Origin: Edaphochlamys debaryana
Taxonomy: Eukaryota > Chlorophyta > Chlorophyceae > Chlamydomonadales
Assembly (NCBI GenBank): GCA_016858145.1
Contig: JAEHOE010000176.1
Location: 124,001-188,000 of the forward strand
Length of the DNA stretch: 64,000 nucleotides
Direction of reading: 5' to 3'
The notes beneath the pieces were generated by a model. It worked only from the letters and a program-made list of their open reading frames with translations, ran no database searches and was not told where the DNA came from. Position 1 is the first letter of the stretch; each line of letters opens with the position of its first letter. The position numbers and the translations under genes were made by a program. This document shows positions 37,069 through 47,312 of the stretch, piece after piece.

Positions 37069-37109
37069 AACCGAAGTTCCGTAGGGAGTCGCCCCAGCCC
37101 CAAGACACA

Positions 37110-40100
37110 ATGCATGGCAAGAAGGTCTTTGTCTACCCCTGCAACAGCTATGTGGGGAATGCGGTTGCACAGTCGTTTGCGGTAAGCTGCGCCATCGCGT
37201 CCAGCGGCATGGCCAAATGCGCAAGCTCGCCGTTAACCGTGTTCTGTGGTTGGGAAAGAAGTCTTGGCGAGACGCTCGCTGTGTCTAACACCAGGGTTTG
37301 TCGACCTCTGTGCAGGCCGCGGGGCTCGCGGTGTCGGGGGTCTCCACGGGCGACAAGCCTGTGCCCCCCTCCGTCACCACCTCGCACGCGGTGAGCCCCT
37401 TGCGCCCTGCTCCCTAGAAGTGTTATGGGGTTACACAGCACCTCCAGCCCCCAAGCTACTTCCGCTCACACTCTGCCTGCGCGCTCCAGGTCAACGCGCC
37501 GGGGGCTGCGGCCGCCCACAAGCAGCTGCTGCTGACGGCCGATGTGGTTGTGTACGACATGTTTGGGAACGAGAAGGCCACACGCGATGCCGTGGTGCAG
37601 CTGGCACAGCAGCCGGTACGGCAGGATCCGGGCACGGGGTGGAGGGCTGCATTGCGCCGGGGAAGTCTTGGCCCGGAGCCCCCTGAGACCCCCCTCTCCC
37701 TCCCCCGACCCACATCCCGGATAAGACCTTGCCAAAGCTCCCCTCTCCCGGTATCTCCATTGGTCGCAGTTCGGCGGCCGCGAGGTCCTGTTCGTGGCGG
37801 TCTCGAGCCCGCTGGTATGGGCGGCCACGCGCCCCACCCCCGACTCCCTCTTCAACACCATGGACATAGGGGAGAACACGGAGGACGGGGCGGAGGCGGG
37901 GGGCCAGGGCTTCGGCGGCCTAGGCGGCTTTGGCGCTGGAGGGCTGGGCTTCGGCGGCTTTGCAGCCGCCGCAGACGAGGCGCCCTGGGCGGCGGGCTAC
38001 GGGGACGAGGGCACGGGCGGCGGGGAGATGGGCGAGGCAGGCGGCGACGGCGAGGAGGGCGGCCCCAGCCGCGAGCCGTCGCAGGGCGACCGCCTGCGCT
38101 CTGTTGCGCCCACCTTCAGTGCGCCGGAAGACGTCGCGCGCAGGTGGGCCTGGGTCGGGAACGCTTGGACCGAGGGGCTGCACGGCCCTACCTTGTGCTT
38201 GCACCGCCCATTGCACGCTGGGGGAGCCTGTGCCGGTGCTGGGGCACCACCGGACTGGGTCGCGGCCCGGTGCCTACCTCTTGGGGGCCTGTGGGCCGCA
38301 CACCTCCCTCCCCAAGGGTGTGTGCAAGAGCGCACAGGCCACGCCCCCGCATGGAGCGGAAGGAGGCAAAGCGACCTGGCCTCCCATGGCAGCTTGGTCC
38401 CTGCCGGCACTGGGGCTCACGCGCCTTCTCCCCGTCCCCCCAACCCCGCGACGCAGAACCCCGGCTGTGACCGCCCGTGCCACGCTGGCGACGGAGCACA
38501 TTGTGATGCGGGCGGGGCGGCGCGGGCGGCTGCGTACGGCAGTCGTGTGCCCCGGGTTGCTGTACGGCGAGGGTGAGGACGACAACGTTCTGTTCAGCGC
38601 CTTCAAGGTGGGCCCGCGGCCGGGGGGGAACGGGGCGGAAAAGCGGGTCCCTCGGCAGGAGGGGAGTGCAGGAAACGGCAGGAAGGGTGCCACCCTGGCA
38701 CCGGGTGCTAGTGGATAAGGGCGCCCTGCCATACCTCCGATGCACGGTCACAAAGTAGGTTTCGTGTGGGCAGAGCTGCGGTATGCATATGCTCAAGTGT
38801 TCCTTCAGTGTTCCTTACCGTGCATGACTCCCGCCCCCGCCGTGCCGCCCCCGCCCCGCTTGCACCCGTGCAGGCTGCCTGGGAGCTGCAGTGCACGTCC
38901 CCGCCCCCCCAGGACGCCAGCACCCCCTCCCCGGAGGCCCCCGCGCCGCCCAAGCTGACCGTGTACGGCCGCGGTACAAACGTACTGCCCACGCTGCACG
39001 TGGCCGACCTGGCGTCGTACATCCTGCACCTGTCCGGCCTGGCGCCGCCGCCACCCCCACCCCCGCCCCCAGCAACCCTAACGATGACCGGCACGCTCCC
39101 GCCGGGCACGGCCCCCGGCACTGCGCCCCCCGGGACCGCACCCCCCGGCACCGCACCGCCCGGCACCGCACCGCCGGGCAGCGCCGCCCCCACGCACACC
39201 GGCTCCCTGCCCACGCCCCCCATGCTCGGCTCCTCCGCGCCCTCCGCCGCCCACATGACCCCGCCGCCACCTTCCCTCCTGCCGGTGCCGCTCATGACGC
39301 CCCCCTCCGCCGCGGGCACCGGCACCGGCACGGCCCCTGGCGGCGGCCGCGCCACGGCCGGCACCCTCGCCACGGCCCCCGGCACGGCCGCCGCGGGCGC
39401 CCCGCCCGGCTCCGCGCTGCCTCCGCCCCCCAGCGGCGGCTACTTCCTGGTGACGGACGGCTCCCGCTGCAGCCAGGAGCAGCTGCTGGGGGCCATTGCG
39501 GCCGCCATGGGGCTGGGCGCCAGCGAGGCGGTGCTCGAGTGAGCGGAGGGAGGGTGGCAGCGGGCTTGAGGGGTTAAGGGGGGGAACGGGGGCTGGGGTT
39601 ACGGGGTGCTGGGAGTGCTAGGGGTACTGGGGAGGAGTCGAGGAGCTGCCAGCCTAGGTATAGGCCCCTACCCTGAGCAGCGCCTGCGCGGTCTTTCGTC
39701 CCACCCCGCTTGCGTCCTCCCTCCGTGCCCGCCACTCTTCCCCCCACCCCGCAGTCGCGTCCCCGAGGCCGAGTACCACCTGCGCCCCACGCCGCCGCCC
39801 GAGCGCCTCCTGCTCGACTTCTCCTTCACCACCACGCCCATCCCGCCGCCCCCGCCACCTCCTCCCCCTGGGCCCCCGGGCGCTCCCGCACCGCCCGGCG
39901 CGCCCCCGCCCGCCTCCACCGCCGCCAACGCTGCCGCGGCCGCAGCCGCCGCCGCCGCCCTCGCCGCCGCGCCCAGCTGGTTCCCGACCCGCGTGGGCGG
40001 CCTGCCGGCCAACGCCGCGGCCGTGGCGGCAGAGTTCTGCTCCGCGCGCCGCCTGCAGCCGCTCCGTATCCTCGTCATGGGGCCCCCGATGTCCGGCAAG

Positions 40101-43100
40101 ACGCACCTGGCGCACCGGCTCGCCTACCGCTACGGCCTGGCCTACATCTCCGTGCCGTTGCTCCTGGCGGCGGCGTCGGACCCCGCCGTCGCGGCGGCGG
40201 CGGGCCTGTCCACCAACATGGATCCCGCGCTGCTGCGGGCCGCGCAGGCCGAGATGGCGCAGGCCCAAGTCACGATGTCGGGCGGCAAGGAGGATAAGAA
40301 GGCGGAGAAGGAGGTGGCGGCGGCAGCGGCGGCGGGCGGGCTGGCGGGCTGGGTGGGGCCGGGGCGCGTGACGGCCCGGACGCTGGGCGCGCTGCTGGCG
40401 GCGGCGGTGTCGGAGCCCCGGTGCCGGGCGCGGTGCCGCGGGTTTGTGCTGGACGGCTTCCCTCGCTCGGCTGGGCAGGTGGGGGTCGCAGGGCGGGGAG
40501 CGGGCGCACAGGGGCACGGGGGAGGGGATCGGGAACGGGGGGGTGGAGGTCCGGCGTGTGAGCCCTGGCCGTCGCCTGCCGTGGCCCTGCTACGGCGTCT
40601 GCGCCTTGCGGTACCCAGGCCCTATGCCGCGCTTGCCCTGCCGAGTCTGCACCCAGCCCTGCCCCTGCCTGAGGCTCCCTTGCAGCCCGTTTGTCAGAGA
40701 TACTTTGTGCCCTAGCCCTGCCAATCCGTAGCTCCCTTGCCTTGCAACCTCCCTCCTACCCCCCTACCCCCGCCCCCCCAGGCCAAGGCCGCCTTCTTCA
40801 CGGTGGACTACGCCGACCAGGCGGCGGCGGCGCAGGCAGCGGCCCTGGAGGCAGCGGCCAACGTGAGTGGCAGTGCCGGCTTGCTCGTGCTCCGCTGCAC
40901 ACACACACAGGCACACCCTAGACCCTCCTCCCCGATTGGGTTCCCAAGGCCGCACCCTCCTCCTGCACCGCTCCTGCGCCTCTCCGCAATGCTGCACTGC
41001 CGCAACCTCCGCACGCTGCACCACCCGGCTCAGCTGCAACCTCCCCCCCACGCCCCATCCCCACACCCCTACCCCCCATCCCCGCTCCTTGCGTCCGTCC
41101 CCCAGGCCAAGCCAGCCAAGGGCGCCAAGGCCGCAGCCGCCGCGCACGCGCCCTCCACGCCCGCGCCCGGCTCGGGCGGCTCCGACTCTTTCGAGGTGCC
41201 CCCCCTCATGAAGCTCTTCCCCAACCCCCTCACCGCGCCAACACACGTCCTGGAGCTGGCCCCGCCCGAGGCCGGCCACGGTGACCGACTGGAGGACGCC
41301 GCCAGCCTCAAGGCCCGACTGGCAGCCATTGAGCACGCCACGGAGGAGGCGTTCATGCGGCTGCATGGTGAGGTTGAGATGGGAAGGGAGGGATGGCGGC
41401 AGGATGGAGGTGGTGGAGGGGTGTGGGGGAGGATGGGGGCGGGGATGGAGCGGGCTGGGCGGCGGCGGGGTGGGGTGGGCCGGGGTGGAGTGGGGTGGGT
41501 TGCGGTTGGTTGGGAGGGGCGTACGTGGAAGGGGGTTGAGGGGTGGGTCAGGAGGGGCGGTATTGCCTGCCTTCACCATCGGCAGTTCGGTACACGTCCG
41601 CTGCCCACGGCTTCCTTCTGCCCTCCCCAGCAGCGCCTCACCTCGTGCCCACACGCGTCCTTCCTCGCCCTGCCCTGCTCTGCCTTGCCCTGCCTTGCCC
41701 TGCCTTGCCCTGTCTTCCGAGCCCGTTCACACCCCACCCCCGCTACCTTACACCCTTACCGCCTCCCCTCTCGCCCTCCTCCGCAGCCGAGCCCTCCACC
41801 CTCTCCGACGTTGGCGACAAGAAGGGCGGCCCGGGGGCCAAGCCAAGCACCACCAAGGGCGGCGCCCGGGCCAAGGACGGCACGCCACCCCCCATCCCCA
41901 CGTCCTGGGGCCACAACAACGAGCCCGGTTTCCTACGCCGCATCAATGCCTACAACAACTGGCGCGCGGAGGACGCTGCCGACTTGGCCGCCCGTGTGGC
42001 TGCCGCCCAAGAGACCTGGGAGAAGGCGCAGGCAGAGAAGGAGGCGGAGCGTCAGCGCGCCGAGGCCGAGGCCAACACGCTCAAGGCCAAGCGGCGGCGC
42101 GCGCGCGCGGCGGCCGCCGCAGCAGCAGCGGAGGCCGAGGTTCACGGCGCTCTGATCGAGGCCCTGGAAGCGTCGCCCAACGGCGTGATACCGGCGATTA
42201 CGTTCGACGACAACGGCAACGGCACGCAGAACGGAGAGGGCACGGCCAGCGGGGCCATGCCGGAGGGCGGGGAGGGCCCGGCGCTGCCCAAGCACGGCGG
42301 CCTCCCGGCGCTGTGTGTGGACGCGGGCGCAGAGCACACGCGCCTGGCCAACCCCAACACGGAGGAGGCGCCCTGGCTGACGCTGCCGGTGCTGCCGCCG
42401 CCGCTGCCGCCGTCGCTCAGCGCCGCCGTCGCGCCGCCGGGCTCGGTCGCGGCCAACGTGGCGGCGGCGGCGGCAGCCGCCGCCGCCGCGACGGCGGCGC
42501 CGTCGCCGTGGCCGCTGCAGCTGCAGCCGCTGGAGCGCAGCGTGGAGGGTTTCCTGGGCGACCCACGTCACTTCGACGGCTTCCCGCCGCAGCTGCCCAA
42601 GCCGTCTGACGTGGCGGCGGAGGCGGAGGCGGCCGAGGCGGCAGCGGTGGCCGCAGCCCAGGAGGCGGCGCGCGCGGGGGCCGAGGCCGCGATTGCCGCG
42701 CGCGTCGGCGGCGCGACGGCCGCCGTCGACAAGGGCATGGAGGATTCGTACCAGCTGCGGCTCAAGGGCGGGCGGGCAGATGCCGTACGGCGGTACCTGC
42801 TCAGCCGCGTCATGCCCGTGATCACGGCGGCGCTGACGGAGGTCGCCGTGACGGAGGGAACCAAGCCGCGGGTGTCGGAGCCTAGCGGTGGCTCCGCCGC
42901 CGCCGCCATGCTGGGCGGCGGCGGCGGCAGCCAGGGCAGCGACGACGGGCTGCCGCTGGATCCCAATGCGCCGCCGCCGCCGCCGACGTACAACAAGGAG
43001 GCGCTGATGCACGTGGCGCGCGCGCTCAGGGCGGCGGCGGAAGCTGAAGAGGCGCGCTTCACGGATCCGTACATGGATGCGTCGTACAGCATACAGCTGG

Positions 43101-43225
43101 AGAAGATCGATGCCAAGAAGCAGCGCGAGGCGGCGCGGGCGGCGGCGGCGGTGGCCAAGGCCGAGCGGGAGGCGGCGGCGCGGGCGCAGGCGGCGGAGGC
43201 GGTGGAGGAGGCCTCGACGCTGTGA
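37110..43225 (+). CDS. AK7: adenylate kinase 7 (ciliary), 1,322 aa
   Basis: Ten exons: 37110-37181, 37316-37390, 37490-37615, 37770-38143, 38457-38607, 38874-39538, 39755-40478, 40782-40862, 41106-41367, 41787-43225. The N-terminal domain (KVFVYPCNSYVGNAVAQSFA ... VVCPGLLYGEGEDD ... LHVADLASYIL) is the NAD(P)-epimerase-like module of AK7. The kinase follows: P-loop MGPPMSGKTHLA near residue 593, NMP motif LDGFPRS near 720, then PTHVLEL and NNEPGFLRRINAYNNW. The C-terminus has a Dpy-30-like helix pair (RRYLLSRVMPVI near 1177; NKEALMHVARAL near 1245) split by a Gly/Ser-rich insert. Human AK7 is about 720 aa; the extra length is Ala/Pro/Gly-rich insertions. AK7 interconverts adenine nucleotides in motile cilia and is needed for axoneme integrity in animals. 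TGTAA at 43620 likely ends the mRNA. Confidence 0.92.
39095..39190 (+). repeat. 15-bp coding repeat, PPGTA units
   Basis: About five imperfect copies of a 15-bp unit (GGCACCGCACCGCCC type) inside AK7 exon 6, encoding repeated Pro-Pro-Gly-Thr-Ala. It lies in a long Pro/Ala/Gly insert of the NAD-binding-like domain. Confidence 0.8.
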
Positions 43226-43619
43226 TTGCGAGAAGCGCGCTGAGGGGGGGGGGGGGGTGGAGGTGGAAGCGTTAGAGCATAGGGAGAGAGGAAAGGACAT
43301 GGGATCTGCGGCGGAAACAGGGAGGTGCCGAGCCGCGTTGTGGAGTCGTAGCGGGGGCATGGGCGTGGGGGCAGCAGAGGGTGGGATCGCTCTGGTGAGG
43401 AGCATGCGAGCAGCGGACGAGCCGGGAGGCGTGGCCTGGGGCCACGAGGCTGGCCTGGGGCTAGAGCGGATGGGTGAACTGGCGTTCTGGGCCTGGGGGC
43501 AAGAAGGCGGGGTGGTCTTTGGCAAGGAGTCAGGCAGGAGGCGGCGGAAGAGGGGAGCGGCTGCAGGGGCTGGGGCTACCGGAGGGTGCGCTTTGGGTAT
43601 GATGACTCTTGGCCTGACT

Positions 43620-43624
43620 TGTAA
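43620..43624 (+). terminator. TGTAA polyadenylation signal (AK7)
   Basis: Plus-strand TGTAA, 395 nt after the AK7 stop codon. Confidence 0.6.
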
Positions 43625-43916
43625 TGTGATGCGTGATGCGAGTGCGCGCGCCATGAGAGGCGCCGCTTGCAGGTGTTAGGAGTTTCTTCCTCTCAGGTAT
43701 CGGTATAGGCTCGTTACCTGCTATTACCACAACCAGCTGCGTGCGCCAGATGACTGTTCTGAGTGCCGCAGTGCCCACTCACTGCGGTACTGACGTTATC
43801 TGGGGCCCATGCAGGCTGGTGTGTGCGAGACTGCGAGTGCGCCCCTGTGAAGGGGCCGTGTCGTGATGTCCCGATGCAGGGGGACGGAGGCACGGGGCTC
43901 AAGCTACCATCTGGTC

Positions 43917-43921
43917 TTACA
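43917..43921 (-). terminator. TGTAA polyadenylation signal (DUF506 gene)
   Basis: Minus-strand TGTAA, about 580 nt after the stop codon at 44500. Confidence 0.55.
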
Positions 43922-44499
43922 ACAAGCCCCAGTCTCTTTGTGGTGGTGGTGTGGCCCCAAAGCGCACACATGAGGCGCACCCTTGCACCCTTCACGTGTC
44001 TGGTCACGTGCTAACCCCCGCCAAGCGAACTCGAATGCTACAAAACAAGGCCGTGCTAGGCCCTCAGATGAACCATGAATACGCTCCGTGCCACACACCG
44101 CCACTCGACGTAAGCACCAAATGACGCCATAACGCATGCTAAGTATCCTGATGCATCCTGTGCAAGTAAGGCACCGCCTATTGCCGGTCCTGCTATATAC
44201 CAGCGGCTAGCTTAGCTAGGTAGAGAGAGACCGACGCCAGCTAGCAAGTGACTTGGGTCATCGTCTGTGGGGCCCCTGCTTCCAGCTTCCGTCGGCCCTC
44301 GCTTTGCAGCGCAATGCTCAAAGGCGCCAACACCCGCTGCCTCATCATTGTCTCAATCGAATCATGCCCAGCGCAAAGCGCACCGGTCAAGACTAAAACC
44401 CCCACTCAAGATCGGCACTGCTGCACACACATCACATCAACACCCACAACCCACAACCGATATGGCCAAGACCAGCTGGCCAATGCGCCAGCCGCTAGC

Positions 44500-46335
44500 C
44501 TACTTGACGGGGACGGCGCGGGGCGGGCTGGCCCTGAACACGCTGACGGGCGACAGGCCCGCAATCAGGTCCGCCTCGGAGTCCACGCTGCTGTCGCTGC
44601 TGCCAGCATCGCTCACGGCCAGGGGCACGTCACGGGACGCCGCCACGGCCGCCAGGGCGCGGCTGAAGGCGCCCGGCTGCACGCCGCGCCATGGCTCGCG
44701 GCCCACGGCCGTTGAGCCCACCTCGAAGCCAAACACGGGGACGACCTTGCCGGCGGCGCCGCCCGAGGACGAGGCGCGGGAGGGGGTGGCAGAGTCGATG
44801 TCCGAGTAGACGGACTCGTCATCAGCCCAGCTCTCGTGCTCTGAGTCGGAGGCGACGGAGACGGAGGAGAAGGGGGAGGCGGTCTCGGTGGCGGAGGCCA
44901 GGGCTTGGGCGGCCTCGAGCTGGTCCAGGTGGCGGACCCGCAGGCGCTGCAGCTGCGCGTCCACGCCCGACCAGCGGTGCATGAGCGCGGCGGTGCGGCG
45001 CCAGGGCGGCAGGTCCATGCCCTGGCTGGCGAAGTTGGCCTCCAGCGCGGGCGCCAGCGAGGCCACCAGGCGAGCCAGGCGGTCGCGGCTGGCCACGAAG
45101 GGGCCCTCGGGCACCGCCGCCGCCAGCGAGCGCTGGAAGGCGGGCGTGGCCGGGGCCACGGCCAGGTGGTCCCGCAGGGCCGGGTCCACGATCACGGCCT
45201 CCTGCTGGCGGGTGTCGGTCATGCGACCTGGGGTGGGCAAGGGGAGGGCAGGGGAGGGAGGAAAGGGAGTGAGGCGAGGCGTGTGGGCGAAGGAGCGAGA
45301 GACTGGGGGCTGTAGCTGCTACAGGAAGCGCAGCAGTCGCGGCGCCCGTTGTCCCCAGCCGCTGGCCTGCCCTGCTGAAGTGCTTCCGGTCTAAGAAATC
45401 CACATAGCTGTTAACATGGTGATATATTGCACTGAAAGCAGGCTTACCGGCAGCGTCTTGCTCGATGACCACCAGGTAGGGGACGTTGATGGAGCGGGTG
45501 GTGAGGGGCGTGCGGCCCAGGGGCTTGGGCGCAGCCGTCACAATGGCCTCGAAGCCCGACACGCGCAGGTGCTGCGCCAGAGCCGCGACGTGAGCGGCGG
45601 GTGCGACGTCAGCGATGGCGGCGGTGCTGTCGGCGCGCCAGTCAGCGACCAGCTTCTGCACCTGGGGGGCAAAACATCGAGGGGGGCGAAAAATGTCAAG
45701 CGCGTGTCCTGAGACCGAGGCCGGCAAGGCAGTTCATGCCGTCTGACTTCGAGTGTGTCTGCGTTGATGTAAGCTGAGTGGACTTCATTGCAGCGCTCAC
45801 CTTGCGCTCGAGCTCGGTCGCAGGCTCGGGATGGGCAATGTGGACCGCCCGCGAGTACGAGGAGCGCTTCAGGCTGGAGCGCTGGTCGTCCAGGTCGACG
45901 GCAAACTGCACACAGGCAAGCGCGGGAGGAAGGATGGACGTTTAGTGGACGGGCACTTTGCCGACAGTCGCGAGACCACGGCACAATACAAAAACGACGG
46001 CCCGAGCTTGACCCAAGCGACTCCATACATACAGAATACAATTGTCTATCGCTTGGGCTCGCTTGGATGCGGCCGGCAGCTGGGCTCCGCAGGCCAGCGG
46101 CCCACAGGCCAACGTTGGGCCAACGTATGAGCTCACAACTAACCTGGCAGTCGTCGTCCTCGTCGAGAATCTCCCAATCCAGCGACCGGCGACGCTCAAA
46201 GAGCGTCATGATGCCGGCCGGGGCCCGCGGGCCCGCCACCGCGCCAGCAGCCGGAACAGCCATGGGCGCGGTGGACTTGGGGGCTTCAAGAGCCCCGACA
46301 AACGCACTCGTGGGCTTCCCCAGGGTTGGGCGCAT
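44500..46335 (-). CDS. DUF506 (PDDEXK-like) family protein, 412 aa
   Basis: Four exons: 46335-46144, 45905-45801, 45661-45448, 45227-44500. The start is the first ATG in this frame (MRPTLGKPTSAF). DUF506 features in order: an acidic N-terminal patch (WEILDEDDD); a nuclease-fold-like region with HVAALAQHLRVSGFEAIV and INVPYLVVIEQDA; VDPALRDHLAVAPATPAFQRSL; then PFVASRDRLARLV..LAPALEANFASQGMDLPPWRR and MHRW, which is the family hallmark. The usual plant motif VDvDFRseFEiArpT is recognisable but altered (VDPALRDHLAVAPAT). The C-terminal 150 residues are Ser/Asp-rich and low in structure. Plant DUF506 proteins include regulators of root-hair growth and nutrient response. No enzyme activity is proven, so I assign none. 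Confidence 0.86.
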
Positions 46336-47312
46336 TGCGACGCTGCTGCTGCGCGGGCTTCGTTCTCGCGTGGACGGAGAATGAAACGTTGCTGTGTTGC
46401 TGCTGCGATTGCTGGGCACCCATCGTTGGTTTGCGAGGTCTGGAGCAGGCGAGAGCTGGGAAGGCTTGGATTAAGCGTTTGTTTGGTGTGTGTGTGTGTG
46501 CTGGAGAGTGGCGAGAAAGGAAAAAACGGGGATCAAGTACTCGGTCGCGGCCCGCGAGGCCGAGGCCGACCGGATGGACCCAGGCCGCGAGGAGAGGAAG
46601 CCGAGTCTGTTGCGTCTCGCGGCCTCCCTGATTCTGGTCGCGCTAAATACGCGTAGGAGTAGACAGCGCGTGGCGCGCGCGGAGAGGCACGCGCGGTGCA
46701 CATGTCGACATGTGCCACGGGCAACGTTGCACCCGGCTTCGCCCAGCACACGCCCGGCGCTTGCCTCACTACTACAAATGACCCTGGGCCTTCGCGCGGG
46801 TCCTGCCCCTCGCGCCCACGCCCCACCCGTCGAGGCCACACAACGGGCGAGCGAACCGTAGCGACGGGACAGTTCACACTGTATGGCTAGGAGCTGCACA
46901 CCAGGCCAGCGCCATAATACTACGCCGCCCGTCAAATGCGAGAATGGTGCGCATGCTAAATGCGCTGACAACCGGCAAGCCCGCGCCCGCAGACGGGCCT
47001 ACGCCCGGCGCGCCCACGCCACGCGGCACGCTCCCATTCCTACCCCACCTCCCTCCTCAGCCCCAGTCACGCCAGCCCCCCGTCTCCAGCGCCTGCCTCC
47101 CATCTCTGCATGCACACACGCCCATGTCCATGCACCAGCGCGACCGCGCCCGCGCGAAGCGCCCCCCGGCACCCCCGCTCAGGGCTCTGGTGGTCCTGGC
47201 CCCGCCCCCGCCTCCGCCCCCGCCCATGCTACCTCCGCTGCCAGCCCTGCTAGTGGCAACCCCTGCTGTGGCCCCCCCGCTCGCGCCCCCGCTGTAGCCC
47301 CCCCTCTCTCCG
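46336..47312. promoter_or_regulatory. DUF506 upstream region and LRRC51 3' end
   Basis: Both flanking genes are on the minus strand. Near 46645-46651 there is a minus-strand TATTTAG. An 18-bp perfect palindrome is at 46698-46715. An ATG at 46423 opens a frame that overlaps the DUF506 start. No exon is supported. Confidence 0.5.
46698..46715. promoter_or_regulatory. 18-bp perfect palindrome upstream of DUF506 gene
   Basis: GCACATGTCGACATGTGC reads the same on both strands. It lies 363 bp upstream of the DUF506 start codon and contains two CACATGTG-like half sites. It resembles a dimeric transcription-factor site (E-box-like CATGTG); function is inference. Confidence 0.6.

Larger units (their letters stand above)
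35134..37109. other. gene-poor intergenic region
   Basis: About 2 kb with no convincing exon. It contains the 3' end of the DoxX-like gene, a tRNA-Ile-like sequence at 36022-36099 (-) and the AK7 promoter at the right end. Open frames here lack conserved motifs. Confidence 0.55.
43226..44499. other. convergent 3' region, AK7 / DUF506
   Basis: Contains both 3' untranslated regions, with TGTAA at 43620-43624 (+) for AK7 and at 43917-43921 (-) for the DUF506 gene. The two transcripts would not overlap. No exon is supported here. Confidence 0.65.

Noticed and set aside
46336..46419. N-terminal extension of the DUF506 protein to 46419
   Set aside because: That codon is GTG, and no in-frame ATG exists upstream of 46335.
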